52,098 nt of DNA, taken from the IMG/VR virus record IMGVR_UViG_3300025487_000013, positions 1-52,098 of that record; one strand, 5' to 3'. Every line of letters begins with the position of its first letter. Within the stretch, counting starts at the first letter, position 1. The notes beneath the pieces were generated by a model. That model saw only the letters and a program-made list of their open reading frames with translations. It made no database searches and was not told the origin of the DNA. The stretch is from a virus. The position numbers were made by a program, and so were the translations under genes. Shown here piece after piece: positions 25,629-34,349 of the stretch.

Positions 25629-26707
25629 TGTCTGGAATTAATAGCTTAATCTCTGATACCACCTCACAATCCACCACAATGCCAGCTTGGTTTGACCAAG
25701 CTCAACAAAATACTGTTAATCAAGCATTAGCTGGTGCAAGTCAAGTTCCTCAATTTCAAAATACAGCAGGTGGTGTAGCTGTTAATAATTTAACAGGTGC
25801 ATCTAATCCATTTACACAAGCCCAAGGTACTTTAAGTTCAATTGCGCAAACAGCTGCAACAAATCCTTGGATTACTAATCCATCAACAGGTGCAGTATCT
25901 CCTAATACTGCAACTCCATTAGGCGGATTATTTCAAGCTAATGAACAACAACTTCAACAACTTATTCCTCAAACAGTGGCTCCATCTAATGCAGAATCTA
26001 TTTCAAGTGGCCAATTTGGTAGTCTTCGTAATCAAACAGCTGCAGATACAGCAATTGCTAATGCTCAAGCTCAAATGTTGCCTGGCGAATATCAAGCTTT
26101 TTTAGCTAATCAACAAACTGGTATTAATGCAGCTACAGGATTAAGTGGTGCTGGTGCTCAAGGAACTGCAGCAGAAACTACTTTAGGTCAAGCACAACAA
26201 AATGCTCCATTAGCAGGAGTTAAAAACTTAGCTCAAATTTTAGGTGCTACACAAGTTCCTACAACAACAACGCAATCAGCTTCATTATCACCTTTATCAC
26301 AACTTCAATCATTAGGTAATTATCTTGGTATGACTCCAGGTCAAATGGTAGGTGCGGCAGGTAATGCTGTTACTGGCCTTTTGGGATCTTTATTTGGAAC
26401 TAACACTTCAAATAGTGCAGTATCTACTATTCCAAATACTGCAACTGAAGGTCAACCAGGATATGGTTGGCAATATTTCTCAGATGGTACATCTATTTCA
26501 CCAACGGGTCAATATTACCAAGGTGGTTCACTTATTTATGATCCAAGTAATCCATCTGGTGCAGCTTCTACTAATCCGGATATGAGTCAAATTAATACAA
26601 CAGGTCAAACAGATTCATCTGGAGGCGGATATGATTCAAATGCTATCCCAACAACGGACTCAACACAAACGTTTGATCCAAATGCACCAGGAATAATAGT
26701 TAATTAG
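25628..26707 (+). CDS. Internal/ejected virion protein candidate
   Basis: 359 residues, very rich in Gln, Ala, Thr and Asn, with a helical first part (WFDQAQQNTVNQALAG, QANEQQLQQLIPQ, GQFGSLRNQTAADTAIANAQAQ) and a low-complexity tail. Such composition is typical of podovirus internal core proteins that leave the head with DNA. It precedes a transglycosylase-containing internal protein and overlaps the gene before. No enzymatic motif is seen. Confidence 0.6.
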   Translation: MSGINSLISDTTSQSTTMPAWFDQAQQNTVNQALAGASQVPQFQNTAGGVAVNNLTGASNPFTQAQGTLSSIAQTAATNPWITNPSTGAVSPNTATPLGGLFQANEQQLQQLIPQTVAPSNAESISSGQFGSLRNQTAADTAIANAQAQMLPGEYQAFLANQQTGINAATGLSGAGAQGTAAETTLGQAQQNAPLAGVKNLAQILGATQVPTTTTQSASLSPLSQLQSLGNYLGMTPGQMVGAAGNAVTGLLGSLFGTNTSNSAVSTIPNTATEGQPGYGWQYFSDGTSISPTGQYYQGGSLIYDPSNPSGAASTNPDMSQINTTGQTDSSGGGYDSNAIPTTDSTQTFDPNAPGIIVN

Positions 26708-26718
26708 GAAAATATATT

Positions 26719-28923
26719 ATGGGATTAGATTTTTTATCAGGACTATCGGGTATCAGTACTTTAATGGGTTTAGAAAACTTAGCAAAGAAACCTACTGAAT
26801 CTGCTACTCCAACTTCTGATTCACCTACATCGTCGTCCTCAACTCCATCTGGAGGCCTTACTACAATCACAGGCCCTGGTGGTAAAAAAATTGTAGTGGA
26901 TCAATCATCATCAGATCAAATTTATAAAAATTTACAAGACCAATATAATTTACGTAATAGTGAATTTGCTGATTGGCAAAATAGAATGCAAGCAGCACGT
27001 GCTGCAGCTATTCCTAATTTACATGGTGAATCCTCTGATGCCCAACTTGCATTAAGACAACAACAAGAAACAGAACGCAAAGATCGTCTTGCTATGCTAA
27101 TGGATATGGCAGCTATGAAAGGTTCTCAAGCACAACAAAATCTATTAAGAAATTCACTTTCTGGTGGGCCTAATATTTCACAAGGTGTAGGTACTATAGG
27201 AGATCAAACTCAAAATGTAGTATCTGGTGGTGCGGCTTCCGTTATACCTCCGTATGCACAAAAACAAATTAATGATATGGTGAATGCAGGGGATATTGAT
27301 GCCGCTTTAAAATTAAAAAATGAAATTATTCAAAAAGCTGCTGAAAAACGTCAAGATTTTGAAAATAATGCTGAAAGCCTTAAACAACAAACTTATTGGA
27401 TTGTTGATCCTATTACTCATGAAGGTCATGAAGAAACACTCACACCTAAAGAATATAGAGCATTAACTGAAAATTCAAAAAATCCTTTATATAATCCAGT
27501 TGCTCCCCCAGTTCCAGTTTCAGCACCTACAAATAAACCTGAATTAAAAAATGATGATGTTTTACAAACTGTTAAAAAAGGTATTTTTGGACAAGAAAGC
27601 TCATCAGGATTAAATCCCAAACCTAGCGTAAATGGAGCATTAGGTCCAATGCAAATTACTCCAGCTACATGGGAAACTTATGTTAATCGAGGCATTATTC
27701 CTAAAGAATGGGATATTAATAGCCCAAATCAAAACAAACAAGCTGGTGAAAAAATTGTTGACTATCTTTACAATCAATATAATGGTGATGTTGATAAAAC
27801 ATTAGCTGCTTATCATGGTGGTGAAGGTGCTGTTGATAAAACAGGAGCTATTAAATTAAATACTCCCGATGGATTAGGTGTTACTAACGCTCAATATATT
27901 TCTGATGTTCGTAATAAAGCTGGTTTAAATAAAACTGAAATTGTTACAGATGATGTGCTTAAAAATTTACCTAAAGATGTTCAAGATAAATTAGATAATG
28001 TAAAAACAGAAGATGAACATAATGCTATTTTAAATAATTATAAAGCATCACTTGTTCCTACAACTCAATTTACAGGTCAAAATGTTAAAGTAGCATCTGC
28101 TGATAACAAACCTATGACATATTCTGAATATAAGAATCAATTAGAAGTAGAAAAACAAAAAAAATTAGCTAATATTCAAGTTAAGAAAACAAGTGATATT
28201 AAAAATGTAGAAAATGCTGCTACAGATTTAAAGAAAATAAATGATATTGCATTAAAAGCTGATGATACGGCAGAAGCTGCAAATTCTATTATTAATTTAG
28301 CATCTAATCCGCAAAAACAAAGATTATTTGCCCCTCAAAATCAAGACACAAAAGCAGCTTCAATACTTAATGCCACATCTGGTGTCCGTGGGGTTGGTAA
28401 AATTGCTGAAAATTTAATTACCAAAAATCCACAAACAGGAATTTACAGTCCTCAAGATATTGCTGAAAGAAATATTATTCAATCTAATGCTACTAAATTA
28501 GGTATTGATTATGCAAACCAAGCTTTTTCTGGTACTCGTATGACCAACGGATTTACTAAATTGGCTCAAGAAGCTAAAGGTGTAGGTGCAGATATTCCTT
28601 GGCAAACAAATTATATTAATGCTGTTGCTATTAGAGAAAAAGCTCAATTTAATAAAGCTGCTGCAAAAGATTATTACAATTATCAAAAAGAAAATTTAGA
28701 TAAAAATAATTTTGTTACATTTACTGATTATGTCAATACAGATCGTTTTAAAAAATTAGAAGATGCAACACATGAAAGATTAGTAAAACAATTTCCTTCT
28801 TATTTTAAACCTTCTGATGAACGTCCAGATATTGGAGTTCATTTATTAAATACTCCTGCAGGAGAAAATAATGTTTCAAATAAATCTGAATCGAGTTGGG
28901 ATAAATATAAGGTTAAAAGATAA
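26719..28923 (+). CDS. Internal virion protein with lytic transglycosylase domain
   Basis: 734 residues. Low-complexity N-terminus, helical region (about 70-260), then a SLT-type lytic transglycosylase domain from about 285: catalytic Glu in GQESSSG (about 292), followed by GALGPMQITPATW and the LAAYHGGEGAV loop. The remaining 300 residues are Lys/Asn-rich helices. The enzyme cuts glycan strands and, as in T7 gp16-type ejection proteins, should open the cell wall during DNA entry. Start ATG follows AGGAAA. Overlaps the next gene by TAATG. Confidence 0.85.
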   Translation: MGLDFLSGLSGISTLMGLENLAKKPTESATPTSDSPTSSSSTPSGGLTTITGPGGKKIVVDQSSSDQIYKNLQDQYNLRNSEFADWQNRMQAARAAAIPNLHGESSDAQLALRQQQETERKDRLAMLMDMAAMKGSQAQQNLLRNSLSGGPNISQGVGTIGDQTQNVVSGGAASVIPPYAQKQINDMVNAGDIDAALKLKNEIIQKAAEKRQDFENNAESLKQQTYWIVDPITHEGHEETLTPKEYRALTENSKNPLYNPVAPPVPVSAPTNKPELKNDDVLQTVKKGIFGQESSSGLNPKPSVNGALGPMQITPATWETYVNRGIIPKEWDINSPNQNKQAGEKIVDYLYNQYNGDVDKTLAAYHGGEGAVDKTGAIKLNTPDGLGVTNAQYISDVRNKAGLNKTEIVTDDVLKNLPKDVQDKLDNVKTEDEHNAILNNYKASLVPTTQFTGQNVKVASADNKPMTYSEYKNQLEVEKQKKLANIQVKKTSDIKNVENAATDLKKINDIALKADDTAEAANSIINLASNPQKQRLFAPQNQDTKAASILNATSGVRGVGKIAENLITKNPQTGIYSPQDIAERNIIQSNATKLGIDYANQAFSGTRMTNGFTKLAQEAKGVGADIPWQTNYINAVAIREKAQFNKAAAKDYYNYQKENLDKNNFVTFTDYVNTDRFKKLEDATHERLVKQFPSYFKPSDERPDIGVHLLNTPAGENNVSNKSESSWDKYKVKR

Positions 28924-29870
28924 TGGCTGAAGATTATTTTAATACACAAGAAGCTTTAAAAGAACATCCTGAATCTGATATAGCTAAACATCTTGCAGAA
29001 ATTCATGACATTGATCGTGAAGCTTATTTAAAAGATGGTAAATCAGATAAAGACTTTATTCAAGAATTTGATAAAAGACCTATTCCTAAAAAAGTAGAAG
29101 AGTGGAATGGTATTCCTGTATCAGCTCCAGAGGAAACTCCTCCATCTGTAGGCGCTGTTGCCGGATCTGTACTCGGAGGTTCCGGAGCATTAGGTAAATT
29201 TGGAATTAATTCTATTAAGAATCTATTTACGCCCACAGCTCCTCCTGCTCAACCAGGTCCAACAAATGCAGCTGCAGAAAGTCAAATTTTATCTGAACAT
29301 GGTTTCCACCCTGGTGCTACAAGCAATGCTGTTTTTAATGAAGAACAAGCGGCTGCCAATAAATTACATCAGGGATTTAGAAATGTGCCTGGGTATGATG
29401 TAAAAGGCAATATGAGAATAGCTACTCCATCATCATTAAATGTTGATGAATATGCTGCCGAACAAGCTGCTAAAAAATTAGCAGAAGATAAAGCTAAACA
29501 AACATTGTGGCAAAAAGCAGGGCCAGTATTAAGAGATATTAAGTCCGGTATTCCAGTTTATGCTAAAAATTTATTTACTGGAATATCTAGTCCTTTATCA
29601 TTAGCTGCCACTGGATATAATGCTGTTGATGCATCAAATCAATTTAATAAAGGTAATTATGGTAGAGGTGCATTGGCTACATTAGGTGCTGCAGGAGCAT
29701 TGGCTTCTGAATTACCTCCATCTGCTTATATTCCTGAAGATATTGTAAAATATGGTGGTTTAGGTATTTCTATGTTAGCACCCTATCTTAATAGAAAAAT
29801 AGATGAATATTATGAAAAGCATCCCGAACATAAACGTGATGGTGGTTTGATTCACTTATACGGAGAATAA
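28923..29870 (+). CDS. Internal virion protein candidate with hydrophobic segments
   Basis: 315 residues. Charged N-terminus, then Gly/Ala-rich hydrophobic stretch (VGAVAGSVLGGSGALGKFG, about 75-95), helical middle and a second hydrophobic Ala/Gly-rich region (GALATLGAAGALASEL, about 250-265), ending in KRDGGLIHLYGE, which resembles tails of other genes here (SEGGLKHTY). The hydrophobic helices fit an ejection protein that enters the host envelope. It is encoded directly after the transglycosylase protein by overlap. Confidence 0.58.
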   Translation: MAEDYFNTQEALKEHPESDIAKHLAEIHDIDREAYLKDGKSDKDFIQEFDKRPIPKKVEEWNGIPVSAPEETPPSVGAVAGSVLGGSGALGKFGINSIKNLFTPTAPPAQPGPTNAAAESQILSEHGFHPGATSNAVFNEEQAAANKLHQGFRNVPGYDVKGNMRIATPSSLNVDEYAAEQAAKKLAEDKAKQTLWQKAGPVLRDIKSGIPVYAKNLFTGISSPLSLAATGYNAVDASNQFNKGNYGRGALATLGAAGALASELPPSAYIPEDIVKYGGLGISMLAPYLNRKIDEYYEKHPEHKRDGGLIHLYGE

Positions 29871-29872
29871 TT

Positions 29873-30274
29873 ATGGCAACAAAACCTGGACTTTATGCAA
29901 ATATTCACGCAAAACAAAAACGCATAGCCGCCGGTAGCGGTGAGCGTATGCGTAAGCCTGGATCTAAAGGCGCACCTACCGCGCAAGCATTTAAAGAATC
30001 AGCAAAGACTGCTAAACCAATGAAAAAGGGTGGCCCATCTTTAGCTGTAGGTCGTGGTGAAAAGTTACCTGTATCTAAAGGTGCAGGACTTACTGCCAAA
30101 GGTCGTGAAAAATATAATAGAGCTACAGGTAGTCATTTAAAAGCACCACAACCAGAAGGTGGCGCTCGTAAAAGATCTTTCTGTGCAAGAATGTCTGGCA
30201 TGCCAGGACCCATGAAAGACGAGAACGGCAAACCCACAAGAAAAGCAGCGTCACTAAGACGCTGGAAGTGCTAA
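29873..30274 (+). CDS. Basic phage protein ending in a conserved Cys-containing motif
   Basis: 133 residues, strongly basic. The C-terminal half contains GLTAKGREKYNRATGSHLK, RKRSFCARMSGMPGP and KDENGKPTRKAASLRRWKC, a set that recurs in many phage proteins of unknown function (a DUF family, possibly DUF6321). GGAG precedes the ATG. It is the last + gene; its stop codon is one base from the stop of the converging DNA polymerase gene, with no terminator between them. Confidence 0.75.
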   Translation: MATKPGLYANIHAKQKRIAAGSGERMRKPGSKGAPTAQAFKESAKTAKPMKKGGPSLAVGRGEKLPVSKGAGLTAKGREKYNRATGSHLKAPQPEGGARKRSFCARMSGMPGPMKDENGKPTRKAASLRRWKC

Positions 30275-30275
30275 C

Positions 30276-32201
30276 TTACTTACGGTAACGTTTACCAACC
30301 CACCCTTCGGCAGCGAGAGGAAAATCGGGCGCCCATTGTGGCGGAGTGGTCATGATCTTAATGACCTCATCGAGTGCAACATCTTGTTTAGCTTCATCAA
30401 CTAATATTAGGACCTCATCGTGGATACTGTTACACACACTATATCCTTTATCTTCAAGACTGAGCATAGCCATGGCAAGGAAATCCCTAGCGGTTCCTTG
30501 GACGGCACTCTGAAATATGGAGCTTCCGATAAGAACGTTCCTCGTCCACTTACGGGTAAATGTATTAAGTCCATGCACAGTAACAGCAAGCTTCTCAGCT
30601 CCCCAAGGCGTCATAACAGTTTCTAGTTCTGGCCTTTGCCAACATATTAATCTACCGCTCGGTAGACGCATCCACAAAGCCCCCTTGTCGTACTTCATCA
30701 CCACCTTATTATTAGCCGCAATAGGTGTCGCCGGTGTCTGCACGGCCTCAATCGCCGCGTTCTCGCAAGCGTACCATAGTTCTTTTACTTTTGGATAGGA
30801 CGCGCGATAATTATCTACGGCGCTCTTGGACTGTACCGGATTGAGTGACACACCCATACCCTTGGCGTACTCAACCAATCCCTTGGCGCCCTGTCCGAAC
30901 ATGCAACCAAGTACGGCGGATTTAGAGACTTGCCTTTGATCCTTAGTTACCTCTTCGTAAGGTACTCGGTACAATGACTGAGAGGCAAATACCTTGTACT
31001 CATCTAATCCTTGTCGGAAGAGCTCAACTTTGTCGTTTTGATTGGCGATCCATGACGCCACTCTATTTTCGATCGAGCTAAAATCGACGTCCACGAAGGT
31101 CTTAGCCATAGGAGCATGTATTGCACTTCGTACAAGCGAGGACAATTCTCGCATTGTACCAACTCGTTCCCTAAAGACGCTTGGAATCGCGACTGCAATC
31201 TCTTCATCGCTAAGTACGGGACGCGCAATATTTTGCAAATTAAGTCCACCGCGAGAAGCCCAACGGCCAGTACTCGCGCCATGATAGACCAATGTATTTC
31301 GTATTCTTCCTTCATTTTGTATCTCCAACATTTTAGCGTACTTAGCCACGCTAGTTTGGCTTCCTTCTTGTCTTAATTCTAAAACCCTATTAATAGTAGG
31401 GATTTTGTAAACATCTTTCAAGGCCTCAGAAACTGTTTCGGCAGTCAAGTCTTTTAAGTTAGCCCCATGCTCATTTAGCCATTTTAATAATTTGGCTCGT
31501 TCTGATGGTTTGCACCCAGTGAGCGCTAGTGTTTCTTGATCAATTTGGGCTTGAGCGTTTTCTACGGCCTTAACCGCATTTTCCAACTCACAAGGATCGA
31601 CGGGAACACCCCTAATATTAATACGCTGGGTCAACTCCCATATCTTTTGTTCTGATGCGTCCAGGGGTCTTAGCAAACGCCCTATGGCCATCTCTGTCTT
31701 AACGTCCTGGCGACAGTACTCAAACAGCTGATTTATAAGTTCGGGGTCTTTATTAAATCCGTCTTTGTATGGTTTGCATAGTTTCTGAATAAGACGCTTA
31801 CCAATAGGATCTTTTTTATATTCGGCATCTATAAATGTGCCAGCGTCATCTAAGCTTTGTGGAATATTATTGGCCGCAGCTATGGCCATGGTGTCAATAC
31901 ATTGTTCTAATTTTAGTGGTGGCCAGCCGTACTTAGGCACACAGACGCAGTTCCAGATGGCATACTCGAACATGGCGTTCCATGCTTGGATTTTGCCACC
32001 GTTGTTTACGTGGTCTAATAGTTTGGATAAGAAATGCCCGTAGTGTGGGTTATTAACTTGGTCAGTTACTAACACATCGTTAGGTTCGGTGCCGAACGCA
32101 ATACACAACACTTCTGTTGAGGGATCGTTGGCGTATACATCCAGCCCTCTATCTTTCAGATCAATCGCTGATCTAGTTTCAAAGTCAATACTATAGATCA
32201 T
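30276..32201 (-). CDS. DNA polymerase, family A with 3'-5' exonuclease
   Basis: 641 residues. Exonuclease domain: D6 and E8 in SIDFETRS, YCRQDV (Y162, D166). Polymerase domain: motif A VDVDFSSIENR (370-380), motif B KSAVLGCMFGQG (427-438), motif C SIHDEVLI (D595, E596). All catalytic acids are present, so it should be an active proofreading replicative polymerase like T7 gp5. It is the last gene of the - strand operon, one base downstream of the nuclease-like gene, and converges on the last virion gene. Ser at the position after the motif A aspartate-Phe is unusual compared with Tyr/Ser variation in the family but not disabling. Confidence 0.93.
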   Translation of the reverse strand: MIYSIDFETRSAIDLKDRGLDVYANDPSTEVLCIAFGTEPNDVLVTDQVNNPHYGHFLSKLLDHVNNGGKIQAWNAMFEYAIWNCVCVPKYGWPPLKLEQCIDTMAIAAANNIPQSLDDAGTFIDAEYKKDPIGKRLIQKLCKPYKDGFNKDPELINQLFEYCRQDVKTEMAIGRLLRPLDASEQKIWELTQRINIRGVPVDPCELENAVKAVENAQAQIDQETLALTGCKPSERAKLLKWLNEHGANLKDLTAETVSEALKDVYKIPTINRVLELRQEGSQTSVAKYAKMLEIQNEGRIRNTLVYHGASTGRWASRGGLNLQNIARPVLSDEEIAVAIPSVFRERVGTMRELSSLVRSAIHAPMAKTFVDVDFSSIENRVASWIANQNDKVELFRQGLDEYKVFASQSLYRVPYEEVTKDQRQVSKSAVLGCMFGQGAKGLVEYAKGMGVSLNPVQSKSAVDNYRASYPKVKELWYACENAAIEAVQTPATPIAANNKVVMKYDKGALWMRLPSGRLICWQRPELETVMTPWGAEKLAVTVHGLNTFTRKWTRNVLIGSSIFQSAVQGTARDFLAMAMLSLEDKGYSVCNSIHDEVLILVDEAKQDVALDEVIKIMTTPPQWAPDFPLAAEGWVGKRYRK

Positions 32202-32774
32202 TTATCCTTGTCTTCCATGTTCAAATCTTGCAGATTTAGCTTTATTACAAGCATGTTCAATAATTTGAGCATATTGTTCACAATTATGTGTAAAAAAATT
32301 ATCGTATTCATCCCACCAAAGTCTGTCTTTATAACAATTTAATGCGTATCCACTTCTATCAAAAGAATCATTTATTTTTATTTTTTCATTATTTTTAATT
32401 TTTTCTAAAAGTACTTGATAGTAATCTTCTTCTTCATAATCTATATAAAATGCTTCTTTCCAAGTATTATACATTTTAGGTTCTGGAACTCCATCTAATA
32501 TAATAAGATCAGAACCACATTCGTCTTGAAATTTTATTATTTTTAAAAGTTCTTCTTTAGTTATATCTTTTAAACTAGATTTAACTTCAAACCATTCATA
32601 ATAATTGCCATAATCTACTTTAAAATCTGGTAAGTATTTTGTACCATCTTTTAATTCAAATCCTTCTGGTTCATATTCCCATTTTAATCCCATAGTATCA
32701 AAAAATACGGCCCATCTAGCCTCAAGACGAGATCTAAAATGATATCCTTTGTATTTAGTTTGTATTACTTTCAT
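32202..32774 (-). CDS. PD-(D/E)XK nuclease-like protein
   Basis: 190 residues. The first part has the phage-common pattern FRSRLEARWAVFF, WEYEPEGFELKDG, YLPDFKV and WFEVKSS, which contains the restriction-endonuclease-like core (E15 region, D-F, E-V-K). The C-terminus is acidic and unique. It would cut or process DNA, though in this family activity is rarely shown. I start at ATG 32774, behind GGAAAG; the longer frame begins with TTG at 32789 inside the upstream gene. Confidence 0.68.
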   Translation of the reverse strand: MKVIQTKYKGYHFRSRLEARWAVFFDTMGLKWEYEPEGFELKDGTKYLPDFKVDYGNYYEWFEVKSSLKDITKEELLKIIKFQDECGSDLIILDGVPEPKMYNTWKEAFYIDYEEEDYYQVLLEKIKNNEKIKINDSFDRSGYALNCYKDRLWWDEYDNFFTHNCEQYAQIIEHACNKAKSARFEHGRQG

Positions 32775-32776
32775 TA

Positions 32777-32995
32777 TTAATCTTTCCAATATTTAGAATC
32801 ATATTCATCTCGCAATACTGCTGACCATCGATCAACAGCATCATCAGAGTCATAGTGTAATCCCTCGTTGCCATTTTGTCCAATAATATCGATACGAGAC
32901 TTTTTAGGTTTACCAAAAATGCGTTCAAAATTGGCTTCGAATTTTTCTAAATCTGTGGGTCTTTGTTTATCACCTTTGCCTGCTTCACTTACCAT
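32777..32995 (-). CDS. Small conserved phage protein (GKGDKQRPT)
   Basis: 72 residues, with N-terminal GKGDKQRPTDLEKFEANFE and IFGKPKK. This GKGDxxRP pattern is common in small replication-region proteins of phages; the role is unknown. It overlaps the gene upstream by 11 bases and is followed 2 bases later by the nuclease-like gene. Confidence 0.65.
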   Translation of the reverse strand: MVSEAGKGDKQRPTDLEKFEANFERIFGKPKKSRIDIIGQNGNEGLHYDSDDAVDRWSAVLRDEYDSKYWKD

Positions 32996-33203
32996 TTTGA
33001 TTCTCCATTTTTGTTATTTTCTTTTTAAGCCAAAGATAATCAGCCATTGCATCACCTTTACCTTTATCATACCAGTTCAATGCTTGTTTGCTAAATAATT
33101 TTCTAACAATCCAAGGTAAACTCATATGGAATTCTAACATACTTAATTCAAGCTTTCCTTCTATCAGATTCATTTTTTGTTTTTTAGTGAGTTTCATTTC
33201 CAA
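32985..33203 (-). CDS. Hypothetical small protein
   Basis: 72 residues: MEMKLTKKQKMNLIEGKLELSMLEF..., basic helical ends around a hydrophobic helix (LPWIVRKLFSKQALNWYDKG). No family recognised. It overlaps both neighbours (20 bases upstream, 11 downstream), typical of the compact operon. A start at the second Met is also possible. Confidence 0.5.
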   Translation of the reverse strand: MEMKLTKKQKMNLIEGKLELSMLEFHMSLPWIVRKLFSKQALNWYDKGKGDAMADYLWLKKKITKMENQNGK

Positions 33204-33420
33204 AATCCTCTTCTGTTAATATGGGTTGATCTTTTTTAGCATCTTTTAACATCATTTCTAATACTCTAATAATTTCTTCAGGATTATCGCCTATCACTTC
33301 ATCTCTTTCACTAAAAGCCATTAATTCGCCTGTTTCTCTATAAAAGACTTCATTTAATCCATAATATATTTCTTTTGTTTTAGGGCAAATTCGTTTAATG
33401 ATCCTATAGTTCCAAGTCAT
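33184..33420 (-). CDS. Small conserved phage protein (MTWNYRIIKR)
   Basis: 78 residues, beginning MTWNYRIIKR and containing YYGLNEVFYRETGEL and EEIIRVLEMMLKDAKKDQPIL. The same layout (N-Y-R-I, then E-V-Y/F-Y, then a helix and PIL) is frequent in small phage proteins of unknown function. It overlaps the previous gene by 4 bases. Confidence 0.68.
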   Translation of the reverse strand: MTWNYRIIKRICPKTKEIYYGLNEVFYRETGELMAFSERDEVIGDNPEEIIRVLEMMLKDAKKDQPILTEEDFGNETH

Positions 33421-33653
33421 TTTGTATATTCCCTTACCTTTTTAAATACTTCTCGTCTATCACTAAATTTAATCTTACCTTGTATTTCTACAGGATAAAA
33501 AAATGCAGTCCAGCCGTGATTAGCATGAAATGTTCCTGTTACTTTTTTACCGTTAATGGTATCAAAATAAATCCAGGGATAATTGGCCGCAAAGGTTACA
33601 TTTATACCTATCTTTTCAAGTCTGGTTTTAAATGTTGATAATCTATCAGTCAT
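33417..33653 (-). CDS. Hypothetical protein
   Basis: 78 residues, predicted alpha/beta (FKTRLEKIGINVTFAANYPWIYFDTINGKKVTGTF, then HGWTAFFYPVE and a basic end). It overlaps both neighbours by 4 bases (ATGA). I recognise no family; the aromatic, compact make-up suggests a folded small domain. Confidence 0.55.
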   Translation of the reverse strand: MTDRLSTFKTRLEKIGINVTFAANYPWIYFDTINGKKVTGTFHANHGWTAFFYPVEIQGKIKFSDRREVFKKVREYTK

Positions 33654-34051
33654 TCCTTATCCTTATCCTTATCTTTATTCATAGTATGGATATGTTTTTC
33701 TTTTGGTATGGTAAAAATTTCAATAGGGATATCTTTTCTTTTATAAGCATTGTCACGACCTAATTTATATCCAGCTATCCATGCCTGCCACATCTTTTCA
33801 TCGTCATATTTTAATTCACACATACTAGGACTTTGTAAAAATACTCTTTCATACCACCATGTAAACTCTTCGTTTAATTCAGGTTTCATTTCTTTAGGTT
33901 GTGGTTTAATGCGGTATTCCCAATGAGTTGCATCCCAAATTGGAGTTTCAACATATTGCCATTCTTCATTTTCATCAGATACCCATTTAGCTTCAATCTT
34001 TTTACCTTCAGCCCATGCTTTTATTTCTTTATGCCATTTATGTTGTTTCAT
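33650..34051 (-). CDS. Phage protein with WYRIKP-type domain
   Basis: 133 residues. The N-terminal part KWHKEIKAWAEGKKIEAKW, ETPIWDATHWEYRIKPQP is a phage-common module (H-x-x-x-I-x-A-W-A-x-G then Y-R-I-K-P). The rest carries YDDEKMWQAWIAGYKLGRD and a short charged repeat KDKDKDKE at the end. Function is not known; it is a replication-region protein. AGGAG lies before the ATG. Confidence 0.65.
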   Translation of the reverse strand: MKQHKWHKEIKAWAEGKKIEAKWVSDENEEWQYVETPIWDATHWEYRIKPQPKEMKPELNEEFTWWYERVFLQSPSMCELKYDDEKMWQAWIAGYKLGRDNAYKRKDIPIEIFTIPKEKHIHTMNKDKDKDKE

Positions 34052-34064
34052 TTTAATCTCCTAA

Positions 34065-34265
34065 TCATTTTTTATATATCCAATTAGGATCCCACATATC
34101 GCGATAGGGATCATCTTTATAAAAGTCTTGCTTCATCATCTCTTCAAATTTCTTTTGCTTTTCCGGCGATAAGGCAGAAGAATATTTAGTAACATTTACT
34201 TTTTTATATAAGTATTCTACTGCATTAGCTGTTATTGTAATAGGGCTAATATCTGCTGCATCCAT
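34065..34265 (-). CDS. Hypothetical small protein
   Basis: 66 residues from ATG 34265 (GGAG six bases upstream; a TTG start four codons earlier would include the binding site). DAADISPITITANAVEYLYKKVNVTKYS, then a charged helix and an aromatic end DPYRDMWDPNWIYKK. No family recognised. First gene after the terminator behind the ribonucleotide reductase. Confidence 0.5.
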   Translation of the reverse strand: MDAADISPITITANAVEYLYKKVNVTKYSSALSPEKQKKFEEMMKQDFYKDDPYRDMWDPNWIYKK

Positions 34266-34279
34266 ATTAATCTCCAAAT

Positions 34280-34306
34280 AAAAAGAGGCTCCAAACTACA
34301 GAGCCC
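34280..34306 (-). terminator. Terminator after the ribonucleotide reductase gene
   Basis: On the - strand GGCTC / GAGCC (5 bp, 9-base loop) is followed by TCTTTTT. The stem is short, so partial read-through into the small-gene/polymerase operon is likely. Confidence 0.55.
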
Positions 34307-34349
34307 CCCACTTCACCACCACGATGAAATTGTTTAGCTGTAAATTCCA

